Positions 54,361 to 64,000 of a stretch of 64,000 nt of DNA are shown in pieces. Source of the stretch: Ziziphus jujuba (Eukaryota > Streptophyta > Magnoliopsida > Rosales > Rhamnaceae). Both the position numbers and the translations under genes were made by a program. The stretch is from NCBI RefSeq assembly GCF_031755915.1, contig NC_083389.1, forward strand, positions 24,923,001-24,987,000, written 5' to 3'. How positions within the stretch are numbered: position 1 is the first letter of the stretch; every line of letters starts with the position of its first letter. The notes below the pieces were generated by a model. The model had not been told where the DNA came from and did no database searches. It saw nothing but the letters and a program-made list of their open reading frames with translations.

Positions 54361-55960
54361 TCATAGGAATTGATAGAAGATTAACCCCCACAGTGATCCA
54401 TAACAGTCTTTACAATTGCATTCTCCTATTGAACCTAAATCTTGGGATTTCCAATCAACTAGCTTGGTTTCCATCGTATTGACTATACTTATGGGCTTCA
54501 ATCCCATTTCCCTCGATGATTTCTCAACTAATTCTCTATTTAACCCTTTGATTAGCGGATTCACAATGTTATCTTTCAACTTTACATAATTTATCAAGAT
54601 AACTCCAATAGAGATTAACTGTCTAATGGAATTGTATTTATGATGAATGTGTTTAGACTTTCCATTATATAAAATATTATGTGCCCTACCAGTCGCAGAT
54701 TGACTATTACAATGTATACTTATTGCTAATGTAGGTTTAGGCCACCTTATAATGTCTTCTAAATTGGTATTCCTCACCACAATTATCTAATGTAATAAAC
54801 TCATATTCCATCGTAAATTGAGCTATCATAGTTTGTTTTGAGGACTTCCAAGTTACAGTTGCACCTATTAATGTGAACACATAGCCACTTGTAGACTTTG
54901 AACTATTCTTAATATCTTATATCCAATGTGTATCACTGTATCCTTCTAATACAGCAGGATATCTTGCATAATATAGTCCGTAATCACGAGTATATCATAA
55001 GTACCTTAGTACTCTTATAATTCCTTTCCAATGATCATAAGTTGGATTACTTGTATATCTACTCAATCTTCTTATAGTGTAGGCTATGTACATCAAACTT
55101 CTAATTATCCTTGCATAATCCACTTGAGATACATACTCCTATTTACTCTTGGATAAGTGTAAACTCATATATATAGGTGTTCTGACTATGCCGGTATCGT
55201 TTTTACTAAACTTAGCCAGTATTTTATCCACATAATGTGTTTGACTAAAAATGATTGCATTCGAAGTCCTAGTGATTTTCATTTCTAAAATCACATCGAC
55301 AAGCCTCATATTTTTTTATGTCAAATTTGGATTTTAACATGGTTTTTGTAGTTTGGACTATATTCTCGTCACTACCTACAATGAGTATAGCATCTACATG
55401 CAAATAAAAAATGATATATCCATTCTCTATATCTTTTACATAAACACATTTGTCACACTCATTTATTCTAAATCTATCATTTAGCATGGCATTATCAAAG
55501 TTTTGATGCCACTACTTTGGAATTTATTTTAGTCCATACAAGGACTTTCCAATCTACGGACTTTCTTTTTTTGTTCTGATGCGAAGAAACCCTTAGGTTG
55601 CTCCATGTAGGTCTCTTCACCAAGATCCCAATTAAGAAATGTTGTTTTAACATACATTTGATGTACTTCAAGATCCGACAGTATAGTGATCGCCAATACC
55701 ATCCTTATAGAATTTATTCTTGTTATTGAAGAATATGTATCAAAACAATCAAGGCCTTCTTGTTGCTTATATCTTTTAATTACTAGTCTTGCCTTGTATT
55801 TGTTGTTCCATTTACTTTCATTCTCCTTTTAAATATCCATTTGTAACCCAATGGTTTACAACCTGGAGGAAGATCTACTAACTCCCAAATGTGCTTATGC
55901 AAGATGGAATCAATCTCACTTTTTATGATTTCTTTCCATAAATTCCCTTTAGGAGAGTTT
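54361..55960 (-). pseudogene. CopB reverse transcriptase and RNase H remnants
   Basis: The frame 55487-55269 reads FRINECDKCVYVKDIENGYI, then YLHVDAILIVGSDENIVQ, aligning with the copia YVDDMLI motif; the second catalytic Asp is Ala. Upstream minus-strand pieces near 55520-55640 resemble the copia YGLKQ.PR and QPEGF segments. RNase H is seen at 54780-54400 as SIHCNSQSATGRAHNILYNG, SKHIHHKYNSIRQLI and VKLKDNIVNPLIKGLNRELV. The domain is clearly inactive. Confidence 0.75.
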
Positions 55961-56639
55961 ATAGCTTCTTAAAAGCTTTAAGGTTCATTTTCTAGCATGT
56001 AAGTAAGAAAATCTGAACCAAAATATTTTCTAGCATGTAAGTAAGAAAATTCGAACCAAAGGATTTTTCTATTCTTACTCTCTTGCTTTATCTAAGATCA
56101 ACCTCAATCTCAACTTCAGTCTCCTGTTCTTAATCACTATCATGATTATCTTCATTGATAGAATCATACATTTGTTTAGACGGACTTAATCTGTCTTCAA
56201 ACTTATACAGATAAATGTGCTCAAAACATTATACATTTCTCAATTCCATTATCGTGTTCCTGTATATATCAGAAATTTTAGACCTATACATAATAAATCG
56301 ATATGCACTACTACTTTGTGCATAACCTATGAAGTTGCAATCAGCTGTTTTGGGACCTATTTTCACTTTCCTAGGAGTAGATACCACTACTTTGGCCAGA
56401 CACCCTCACATTCGTTAGTATTTATAGGAAGGTTGTCTTTCATTCCATAGCTCATAGGGCATCTTTGACTTTATTCTTCTGGGGCACCTTATTAAAAAGG
56501 TAATTTGCCAACAATGGTTTCCTCCCACAAGTTCTGAGGTAATCCAGAACTTATTAGCATTGCATTCATCATTTCTTTCAAAGTATAATTTTTCTGTTCA
56601 ACCACACCATTTAAATGTGGTGAATATGGCGGAGCAACT

Positions 56640-57350
56640 TCATGTCTAATACTATGTTAAGCACAATACTCAGAGTTACATACTCGCAACCATGATCACT
56701 ATTACTTTAATCTTTCTATTGAGTTGATGTTCAACTTTAGTTTTATCAAGAATAAACTTCTCTATTGCCTCATCCTTGCTCTTAAGCAAGTATACATAGC
56801 AATATTTCGTGCTATCATCGATAAAGATGATAAAATACTTATTACCTCCTCTACTTGGTGTGAATATTGAGTCACATATATCATTACAGATTAAATCCAA
56901 AGATTCGGTATTCCTTTCAATCGTTTGATATGATAACCTCTTTTTTTTTTTTTTTTTAGTCTCTACACAAGTTTCACACTTATGTTTGGAATCAATTTCC
57001 AATGTGGGAATATGATTTAAGTTAATTAACCTCCGCAGAGAATTATAATTAACATGACCTAAGCTATCATGCCATAACTTGGAAGACTCAAATAAGTAGC
57101 AGAAGAACTACTAGCTTTATTAATTTCTTTTGGCTTTACAGTCATTACACTCAATTTAAACAAACCAATGACTACATAGCCTTTTCCCACAAATATTCCA
57201 TACTTAGACAAAATAACCTTATCTGACTCAAACATTAAACAAAAATCATGCTTGATCAAAAGCAATCTAGACACAAGATTCTTGCAAATATCTAGAATAT
57301 ATAGCACATTGTTTAGAATCAGATCCTTTCCAGGGGTCATCTTTAGGACT
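56640..57350 (-). pseudogene. CopB GAG-pre-integrase and integrase remnants
   Basis: 57340-57059 reads LILNNVLYILDICKNLVSRL and GIFVGKGYVVIGLFKLSV, the copia segment following protease. 57002-56676 reads HKCETCVETK (second half of the zinc-binding site), SLDLICNDICD (first catalytic Asp region), GGNKYFIIFIDDSTKYCYVY and KSKDEAIEKF. The poly-K stretch comes from a poly-A expansion at 56941-56957. The second Asp motif (usually TDNG) is degraded near 56676. Confidence 0.75.
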
Positions 57351-57352
57351 AT

Positions 57353-58460
57353 CTTATCCCCCTCCCTTGGATTTCAAACATGGTAAAATTTTCCATGACC
57401 AACTTCTCCCCATATTTACTTGGTTCAAAGCAAGTGAACAAGTTCTTATCTTAGCATATGTGGCAAGTTGTATAAGTATCAATCCACCACTCTTTAGGAT
57501 TTGATCCCACCAAGTTCACATCAGAGACAATAGCACTGAGATCGATATCATTAACCTCTCAAGTGATTTGCTCCATCATCTATGCCTCTTTATTTTTCTT
57601 CCTTTTCAGTATCCTATAGTCTATCGCTATGTGATTCATCTTATCACAATTAAAGCAGTGGCCTTGAAAATTGGCATTCTTGGAGATCCCTCCTTTAGGC
57701 CCCAACTTGGAATCTCTTTCACTCTTCTTCTTAATCTTGGAGCTTTAACCATGCTCCACAATATTGGCATTAACCTCCGCCTTCAAAGATCTTTTAGCTT
57801 ATCTCTTATTATCTTCTTCGATACAAAGTTTTCCAATAAGAGCCTCCATATCAATTTCCTTTCTCTTTTGTTTAAGATAATTCTTGAAGTATTTTCAACT
57901 AGAATGTAGTTTCTCAATCATAGATGCTACTTGAAAGGCTTCATTAATTATCAACCCTTCAATGACAAGTTCTTGAATGAGCACTTATAATTCATGTACT
58001 TAACTTATCAAAGGCTTTGAATCCACCATCATGAATTCCAAGGATCAGCCTACAACAAACTTTCCATAACCAGCATTTTCAGTTTTGTATTTGCGGTCTA
58101 AAGTTTCTCACAGCTTTTTTGCTGTTTTCGTACTACAATACACTTTACATTAAGCTCTGATAGGCTATTCAAGACATAATTCTGACACAAATAATCGGAA
58201 TGCTTCTAAGCATCCACCACCATAAGTGTTTCTCTATCATTCTCATCGTTACTTAAAGATGCGTCTTCAATCAAAAACCTCACAAGATTCAAGGTGGTCA
58301 AGTACAACATCTTTTGTTGCCACCTTTTAAAAATGTGCTCCATTAAACTTCTCTGGTCGCTCAGCATGATTATGAGGAGGCATTTGGACCACAAGAGTTG
58401 GAGTTGGCACATGTGCAACGGGCACAATATCAGAAGCCTGATTTTCTGATCCATTTACCA
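57353..58460 (-). pseudogene. CopB gag and nucleocapsid remnants
   Basis: Minus-strand 58460-58300 gives MVNGSENQASDIVPVAHVP, then in the other frame KRWQQKMLYLTTLNLVRFL and EDASLS, the UBN2-type copia capsid start. A zinc-knuckle remnant (CFNCDKMNHIAI-like) is readable near 57655-57620. The frame is broken in many places between them. Confidence 0.65.
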
Positions 58461-59383
58461 TTTCTGTAAAATCACAAAAACATAAAACAGTTAGTTGTTA
58501 ATTAAAATCAATTTCCAATAAGAAATTATAACAATGTAACTTTTCCCATTTCTCTTTATACACCCATAAAATTCTATATACATTCGTAAAAATTTCTGTA
58601 TACACTCACAAAATTAATTTATACACCTATTAGGATTGACATCATCACTCATAATATGATGACATCATCATCAATGTCATGCTAATATGGTACTATGCTG
58701 ATTTGGCACATGATGATGTTGAACCAACATGCTAATGTGGCAGTTGACATCATCGGTAGCGACCATGTGGACCAATCTTGGTGCGACATATGTCCCCAGA
58801 CGCAGACATGTGGCACTGCCTGACCTGACACGTGTCTGTAGCTAGGGTGACACGTGACCGTGTCTCTGCACGACACATGACCTTGTCACTGTGCAACACA
58901 TGTCCACCGCCATTATGCACCACATGGAATCACTCTTTTTGTGATACATGGTAGCCCAAAAACATTTGGGCCAAATTCCTCATGGCAGAATTGAGTATTG
59001 GGCCTCCCTTCTAGCTAAAAAGTAGCTTATTTACATATGGGCTAGGCTTTTACTTGGGTCAAACCTAGCAAAAATCCAGGCTCTAGCCCACAAAAGTAAA
59101 TTCGACTGTTTACACAATTTTTGACCTATTTACTCGAATTTTGGCCCGTCTTCAATCTTCAACCGGTTCGATTTTAACCCATTTCTTTAATAAACTAGTT
59201 GACCAACCCAATTCAGTATTTTTTTTCACTTTTTTCAACATTCTGGCAATGGAAAATGACCAAAAAAACACCACAAATTTTATAAAATCAAGGTTACTCA
59301 AATATAAGAGTCAAATATTGATAAAACAAAGAAGATCATATACCCAAAACAATTAACATGCACGGTGAGGGAAAAAAAATAAT

Positions 59384-59414
<31 letters not shown>

Positions 59415-59503
59415 CTTTCTTATTCCCAAACAAACAAATATATGTATCCTCATATATATAACAACACAAATCATAAACAAATATATGAACATTGTCTTAC
59501 GCT
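58461..59503 (-). other. CopB untranslated leader
   Basis: Contains several direct copies of an ACACATG/GACACGTG-type block at 58770-58930 (for example CATGTGGC, ACACGTGTC, ACACGTGACC) and a poly-T run at 59397-59414. No gene is seen. Confidence 0.5.
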
Positions 59504-59965
59504 TGTTGGAAAATAAGGAAAATAAAATTTGTAGAATAATAATCAGAACCTGTTTATCTGTTGGTGTTGATTGGTTGATCTATCCGAGGCCTGTGTAATA
59601 CCATAGTGTCCTTAGGATGATTTCTGCCCCATCAGTGCAGATGGACTTGTGGCAGATCATCTTCCAGAATGCAACAGATTCAAAGATATTGGGCATAGCA
59701 CCTCCAAGATCTTTCTCTGCGAACCTTCAGTGCCTGAGTTTACCACCCACAATGCAACGACGTTTTTTTTTTTCCCGCCCTCTATTTTTCAAAGAGTGCT
59801 CTCATAGTACCTCTTTTATGTTGTTTTCAAAATGTTATATTGTCAAAAGCTCATGCATCAACAAAACCCAATGGAAAAACAATGAAAAGTCCCCATTAAA
59901 AGCCATAAAAGCCCATTAAAATCATTTATGACAAATCATTCACACTTTAATACAAAAATGTTACA
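59504..59965 (-). repeat. CopB 5' LTR
   Basis: 462 bp, plus-strand TGTTGG...GTTACA, followed by AAAAT. Confidence 0.85.
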
Positions 59966-59970
59966 AAAAT

Positions 59971-61204
59971 AAAATAAAATAAAATAAATTGTAAGTAAAA
60001 CTTCTTGTACCTAAAAGAAAGCCTATTTGTTGTGTTTAAACTTAGCATTCGTATAAGAAATACCCTTTTCTCGTCCTATTTTTAACATTATCAAATGGCT
60101 TTGAAGATCACAAATTCTTTATCTATTTTATGGTCAAGAAATGAAATCCTTTCAATTTAATTTATATATATATATATATATATAAACCAATTCAGATGAT
60201 AATATTTTTAACTTTTTAAATTGATAATAAATGGGTTCAATTATTTAAAATTGTTAATATGTGAGTTTAATTATTTAAAACTCTTTAATTCACATGATTA
60301 TATATAATTATTTACTACATGACATGTAATCATACAAATTCAATAGTTTTAAATGATTAAGTCCATTTATCATCAAGTTGAACATATAATAACCAGACCA
60401 CCATTGCATATACACATATATATGTGAATTTTTTTTTTTTTTGGGTTTTATTTGATCAAATACATATGAAACTTATTTAAGCCTTAGAGTACAGGTGGGA
60501 TGTTGTTTGATTTTTGGATATGCAAATTTTTTGTCAAATTTGTGCTTCTTTCAAACTTTAATTGGTGCTCAAAAAATTAATAGTAATTCAACTAAATCAG
60601 GAAAATGCCTTTCCATGTAATGGAAATTGCCCTCTACCATCTACAACTCTTTTGAGTTTTGAATTATTTGTTTTGTTCACTCTTGATGTATATTGTAATC
60701 TTTTTTTCTTTTTTTGTGGTAAATCATAATTACTTTTGGTTGTTGAAGAATGTTTAGAGGGCGTTTCGTGAATCAAATTTATGATTTTGGCCTTAAAAAT
60801 CAACATTACTTGTCTTTGCCCTATCTACACCCATACTATATTTTAATTATTTTCATTTGTCCCTTAATTTAATTTCAGTTCTATCTACTAATTTGCATCT
60901 ACTTCCACTTAATACCTCATCAAATCAAAAAAAAAAAGTAAATAAATAAATAAACACATAATTAAAAAAAAAAACGTACTATATCTTCTTCATAAGTAGG
61001 AACTGAAAGGGATTTGAAGAGCAAGTGGTTAATTTCATTATTCTTTTATTTCCCCTTGAAACTTTTTTTCCCCCTTTTTGATGTAAAATTTTCCCTCCTT
61101 GAATATTTTTATTTATATATATATATATATAGCTAAGCTCACATCACTATATTCCTAGTATTAAAATGCAATTACTAAATTTAAGAAAACAATAGTAGTA
61201 AAAT
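59971..61204. other. Intergenic AT-rich DNA, no gene seen
   Basis: TA microsatellites at 60163-60184 and 61116-61131 and poly-T near 60428-60440. No coding or RNA feature is recognised. Confidence 0.5.
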
Positions 61205-61334
61205 GTAACATTCCAGTCTATCGGCATGAGATATTGTCCGCTTTGGGCCCCGTTCGTACAGTTTTAAAAGGCCTCTCACGGGTTAGGAGTCCCACCTTTT
61301 CACCTGCCAGTCCCACTGGCCCGGGTAACCAGCT
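61205..61334 (-). repeat. LTR-retrotransposon leader fragment
   Basis: GC-richer than its surroundings. The minus strand begins with a degenerate primer-binding site (CGTATCAAAGC versus TGGTATCAGAGC) and ends ..CTGGAATGTTACA. It adjoins the LTR-like segment 61347-61851 on its downstream side, as a leader would, although the coding part of CopC lies on the other side. Confidence 0.4.
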
Positions 61335-61346
61335 TTGATACGACTG

Positions 61347-61851
61347 TAAGATTTTATGGATCTAAATATACATAATAAATTCTAGAAATCATAAATTACT
61401 AACCTCCAAACGTAGCCATTGATAAATTAAATCTTTAATCCTACAAAACAGAAAATAACGTAAAGTAGTGCCTATGGACACACTACTTTCAAACCACTCT
61501 CAGATCTCTGAAAAACCTTAATTCTCAAAATACCGTATGGCATATCTTTGTTTGCTTGCCTTAGACCTTTTATAGTCTCTACAAGTCAAACTTATCCATT
61601 AATTTTGACACACACCAAAATAATAATAATTTAATAATATAATAGTAATAGAAAAAATATGATTAAGTCATTGGGCTTATAAAGAGAGTTGGTCCTCCAG
61701 TCCAATGGGCCAACTGGAATCTTATAGAAAGTGTGTGACCAAGAGCCTTACTACAAAATAATAAAATAAGCCAGTCCTATTAATGGCATAAATAGGCCCT
61801 GTAAGTGAGTTGCTGATTATGTTAAGTCCACAATTATTAATTTATTTAATA
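61347..61851 (-). repeat. Likely CopC LTR
   Basis: Lies between a primer-binding-like site (left) and a polypurine tract (right; minus strand CCAAGTGGGAGAA at about 61852-61866). No second copy is in the window, so its ends rest on these two landmarks. Confidence 0.5.
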
Positions 61852-62390
61852 TTCTCCCACTTGGACTGCATAATCATTATATATATAATCCAAACTCACT
61901 TACTATAGAATCTCCCGAACCATAATATCATTTCATCTAAATATATAGCATGCCGATAGGACACAATAATATACTAGACTAGGCAGTAGAGATTCTCTCA
62001 GTAAATCTCCCAAAACATGATACCATTTCAACTAAGCACTTTGCATGCCATAAACTCAATCTAAGTAGTAGAAATTTACCTAATCACATGCAATCCCTCA
62101 ATACACAAATATAATTTCATCCGAGCACATTGTGTATCAACAGGATACATCAATATACCCAAACTAGATAGTAGAGACTCACCATGGTACCTGTGGATCA
62201 ACATACACATATACATAGACTAATAGTCTCAACAAGTCTGTAAATATAAGGAGTAATAATATGTGTAATAAATCATCTCATAAATATATAATGATCCACA
62301 TACATCAATGTATCAAAATAATAAATAATACTCAACATGGATATTACTGCAGAAAATATAACAAACTCCCACTGACCCACAGCAATCTCA
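61852..62390 (-). repeat. CopC 3' untranslated region with imperfect 90-bp repeats
   Basis: Three related blocks, about 61915-62000, 62001-62095 and 62096-62180, each carry ATTTCA.C.(A/G)AGCA..TGCAT-like, AATATAC/CTCAATCTA and AGTAGA(G)A(T/C)T(C/T) segments in the same order. They lie between RNase H and the polypurine tract. No coding function is seen. Confidence 0.55.
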
Positions 62391-63036
62391 ACTGCCTAAC
62401 AATCCCATACGGGACACATGCTCCTTAAATATGCCTACTGGTAAGGCCTTGGTCAGTGGATCTGCTACCATGCTGTAAGTAGGCATATGAACAACAGTAA
62501 CAAGACCCTCTTCAACTTTCTCCTTTACCACAAAATATTTTACATCAATGTACCTCGCACCAGGAGTACTTTTAAATTATTGGAGAAATACACTGCTGCA
62601 GTATTATCGCAATACATCATAATAGGCCTCTCAATGGAGTCAACCACTCCCAAATCACGAATAAAATTTCGAAGCCAAACTACATGACAAGTAACCTCAT
62701 AACACGCCACATAGCAGCCTCCATAGTCTAGGATGCTGTCACTGATTGCTTGGCACTCTGCCAAGATACAACACCTCCTGCCATGATAAATATATACCCA
62801 GTGGTAGATTTCTTAGTATCCACACAACTTTTATAATCTGCATCACTATAACCAACTACATCAAGAAAGTTGGCACGACGATATGTCAATATATGATCTT
62901 TAGTACCTTGAAGATGCCTAAAGATCTTCTTAACTGCTTAATAATGAATAGGACTAGGATTGCTCATAAATCTACCAAGCACACCCACAGCAAAAACTAT
63001 ATCAGGTCATGTACAAACTTGTGCATACATCATACT
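62390..63036 (-). pseudogene. CopC RNase H, 3' end of pol
   Basis: Minus strand reads LKKIFRHLQGTKDHIL, VGYSDADYKSCVDTKKSTTG, YIFIMAGGVVSWQSAKQSV, then ECQAISDSILD, VWLRNFIRDLGVVDSIERPI, MYCDNTAAVYFSNN and, after a frameshift near 62560, VHMPTYSMVADPLTKALPVG. These are the copia RNase H motifs (DAD catalytic start, CDN, DPLTK end). The remainder of pol would lie to the right but is cut by the LTR insertion at 63037. Confidence 0.85.
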
Positions 63037-64000
63037 TGTCAGGACCCATCCAGAATTCCTTCCCGGAACCCTAGACAAGCCTTGATCCCAGAGAAATACC
63101 ACCGAACCTTCCAACGGAAAATCCGGCAGCACCTCCCCTAAGGGTAGGACTTACCACAAATTTCCTGCACTGAAAACACACTTCTATAAACATCCCCTTA
63201 TTCCTCCCACATTACTACAAATTGATTCCACAAATTTACAGCACTTCAATGAATAACAGCAACCCAGTGCATAAATAATAACTACACGTCCAATACAGTA
63301 TACAGAGTATTATGCAAATAAATGTGGAATTAATATGATGACAGATAAAGAAGTAATACAAGATGGAGAGGAAAGAGGGAAGAAATACTTCTTGGGCTTT
63401 CGGTAACGAACTGAGACGTTGGGCTCGCCCCGAACGATCAACGTCTCCCAACCTAGACCTAGGGGAACGGAATTTAAAAACGTGAGATGCTAATCATCTC
63501 AGTGAGTGACCCTATCTACTGAACACCTTTAATATTAATAATATAACAAATAAATGAATGTAATTAATACCAACAATTAAATAATAAATAAATCATAAAC
63601 ATTGGAAGTAATATTTTCTCTCAAAACTCTCACTATTCACTCCGTTGGAAATGTTCCCCTTTTAAAACATTTTCACAAAACCCGATATTCGTACTTCCCA
63701 AAAACCAAGGGATCAATTAATTTAATAAACAATAAATAAATACCCCAAATATAAATAAAATGTAATAAATTATAATAAATAATTTTTGAACATTTTGGGG
63801 TTTGAAATTTCTATCCGAAAAAAATTTCTACTTGACGCACCACACCATATACCAGTGATGCCCTCCGATACCCACCGTCCCAAGCACCGACTGGCGGGAG
63901 ATTAAAGAGAGAAACTTGCAAACGGCACTTCGGCGTCCTGACAGTACCGCTGCTGAAACCATCATCCCGGCCAAGGAGGGGAGCGGCTGATGCGCAATAT
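63037..64000 (-). mobile_element. Second copy of the 3.4-kb LTR family, cut by window end
   Basis: Begins TGTCAGGACCC and is collinear with 30574 to about 31845, including the CATCTCAGTGAGTGACCCT and CTCCGTTGGAAA blocks. It lacks about 320 bp of AT-rich sequence present at roughly 31320-31640 in the other copy. It inserted into CopC; the left flank ATACT (63032-63036) is the candidate target duplication. Whether a full element follows is outside the window. No gene is seen in this part. Confidence 0.85.

Larger units (their letters stand above)
53446..59965 (-). mobile_element. CopB, old Ty1/copia element, 6.5 kb
   Basis: Two 462-bp LTRs and AAAAT duplications frame minus-strand copia remnants in the order gag (about 58460-57900), zinc knuckle and protease region (about 57700-57350), integrase (57340-56600), RT (about 55950-55000) and RNase H (about 54950-54400). 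Stops and frameshifts are frequent throughout, more than in CopA. The sequence after the 5' LTR (minus strand from 59503, AGCGTAAGAC...) does not match the usual initiator tRNA-Met site. About 1 kb of leader (58460-59503) precedes gag. Confidence 0.85.

Noticed and set aside
61900..62200. CRISPR-like array
   Set aside because: Repeats are long, imperfect and adjacent without spacers, and the DNA is plant nuclear.

Overview
The window is nuclear DNA of a eudicot plant, probably a woody species. The base composition is visibly AT-rich. Every recognisable protein is either a plant transposable-element protein or a fragment of a plant nuclear gene with GT-AG introns: an NLR leucine-rich-repeat region, a BONZAI-type copine, cyclin-L and a serine carboxypeptidase-like protein. 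I see no intact host gene, no rRNA or tRNA gene, no CRISPR array and nothing bacterial. The species cannot be fixed from the sequence alone.

Layout, left to right. Positions 1-3204 hold a decayed Ty3/gypsy element (LTR, primer-binding site, gag remnant, second LTR) followed by a scrap of a second gypsy family, here called GyA. A pair of ~170-bp inverted repeats (3650-3822 and 6437-6600) encloses 2.6 kb of AT-rich DNA. At 7481-8870 lie a 225-bp tandem duplication and a plastid-derived rpoC2 fragment. At 9725-10018 is a LINE RNase H scrap. An NLR LRR pseudogene (11081-12950) is followed by a 757-bp deletion derivative of a copia element (13134-13890). From 14910 to 29297 two GyA copies meet in inverted orientation, and the right-hand copy was then hit by a copia element (CopA, 23671-29289) four bases inside its 3' LTR end.

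A 3.4-kb solo LTR with a perfect 5-bp target duplication occupies 30574-33970. Next come exons of a copine (minus strand) and of cyclin-L (plus strand), facing away from each other. At 40312-43921 is a CACTA DNA transposon with matched termini and a 3-bp target duplication; it carries a five-exon serine carboxypeptidase-like pseudogene and no transposase. An unidentified spliced gene fragment (44100-45130) is interrupted by a second, scrambled GyA element (45151-51061, target duplication ACTTA). A heavily decayed copia element, CopB (53446-59965, target duplication AAAAT, two 462-bp LTRs), follows. The window ends in a third copia element (CopC, about 61347-63036) cut by another copy of the 3.4-kb LTR family (63037 to the window end).

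The genes do not form an operon or pathway. The organising principle is nested transposition into decayed gene remnants. The strongest items are the CACTA element with its captured carboxypeptidase gene, the GyA element whose pol segments are in the wrong order, the small copia derivative with an open gag-RNase H fusion, and a gypsy family whose LTR itself appears to encode the end of Pol. I did not find a convincing new functional system.
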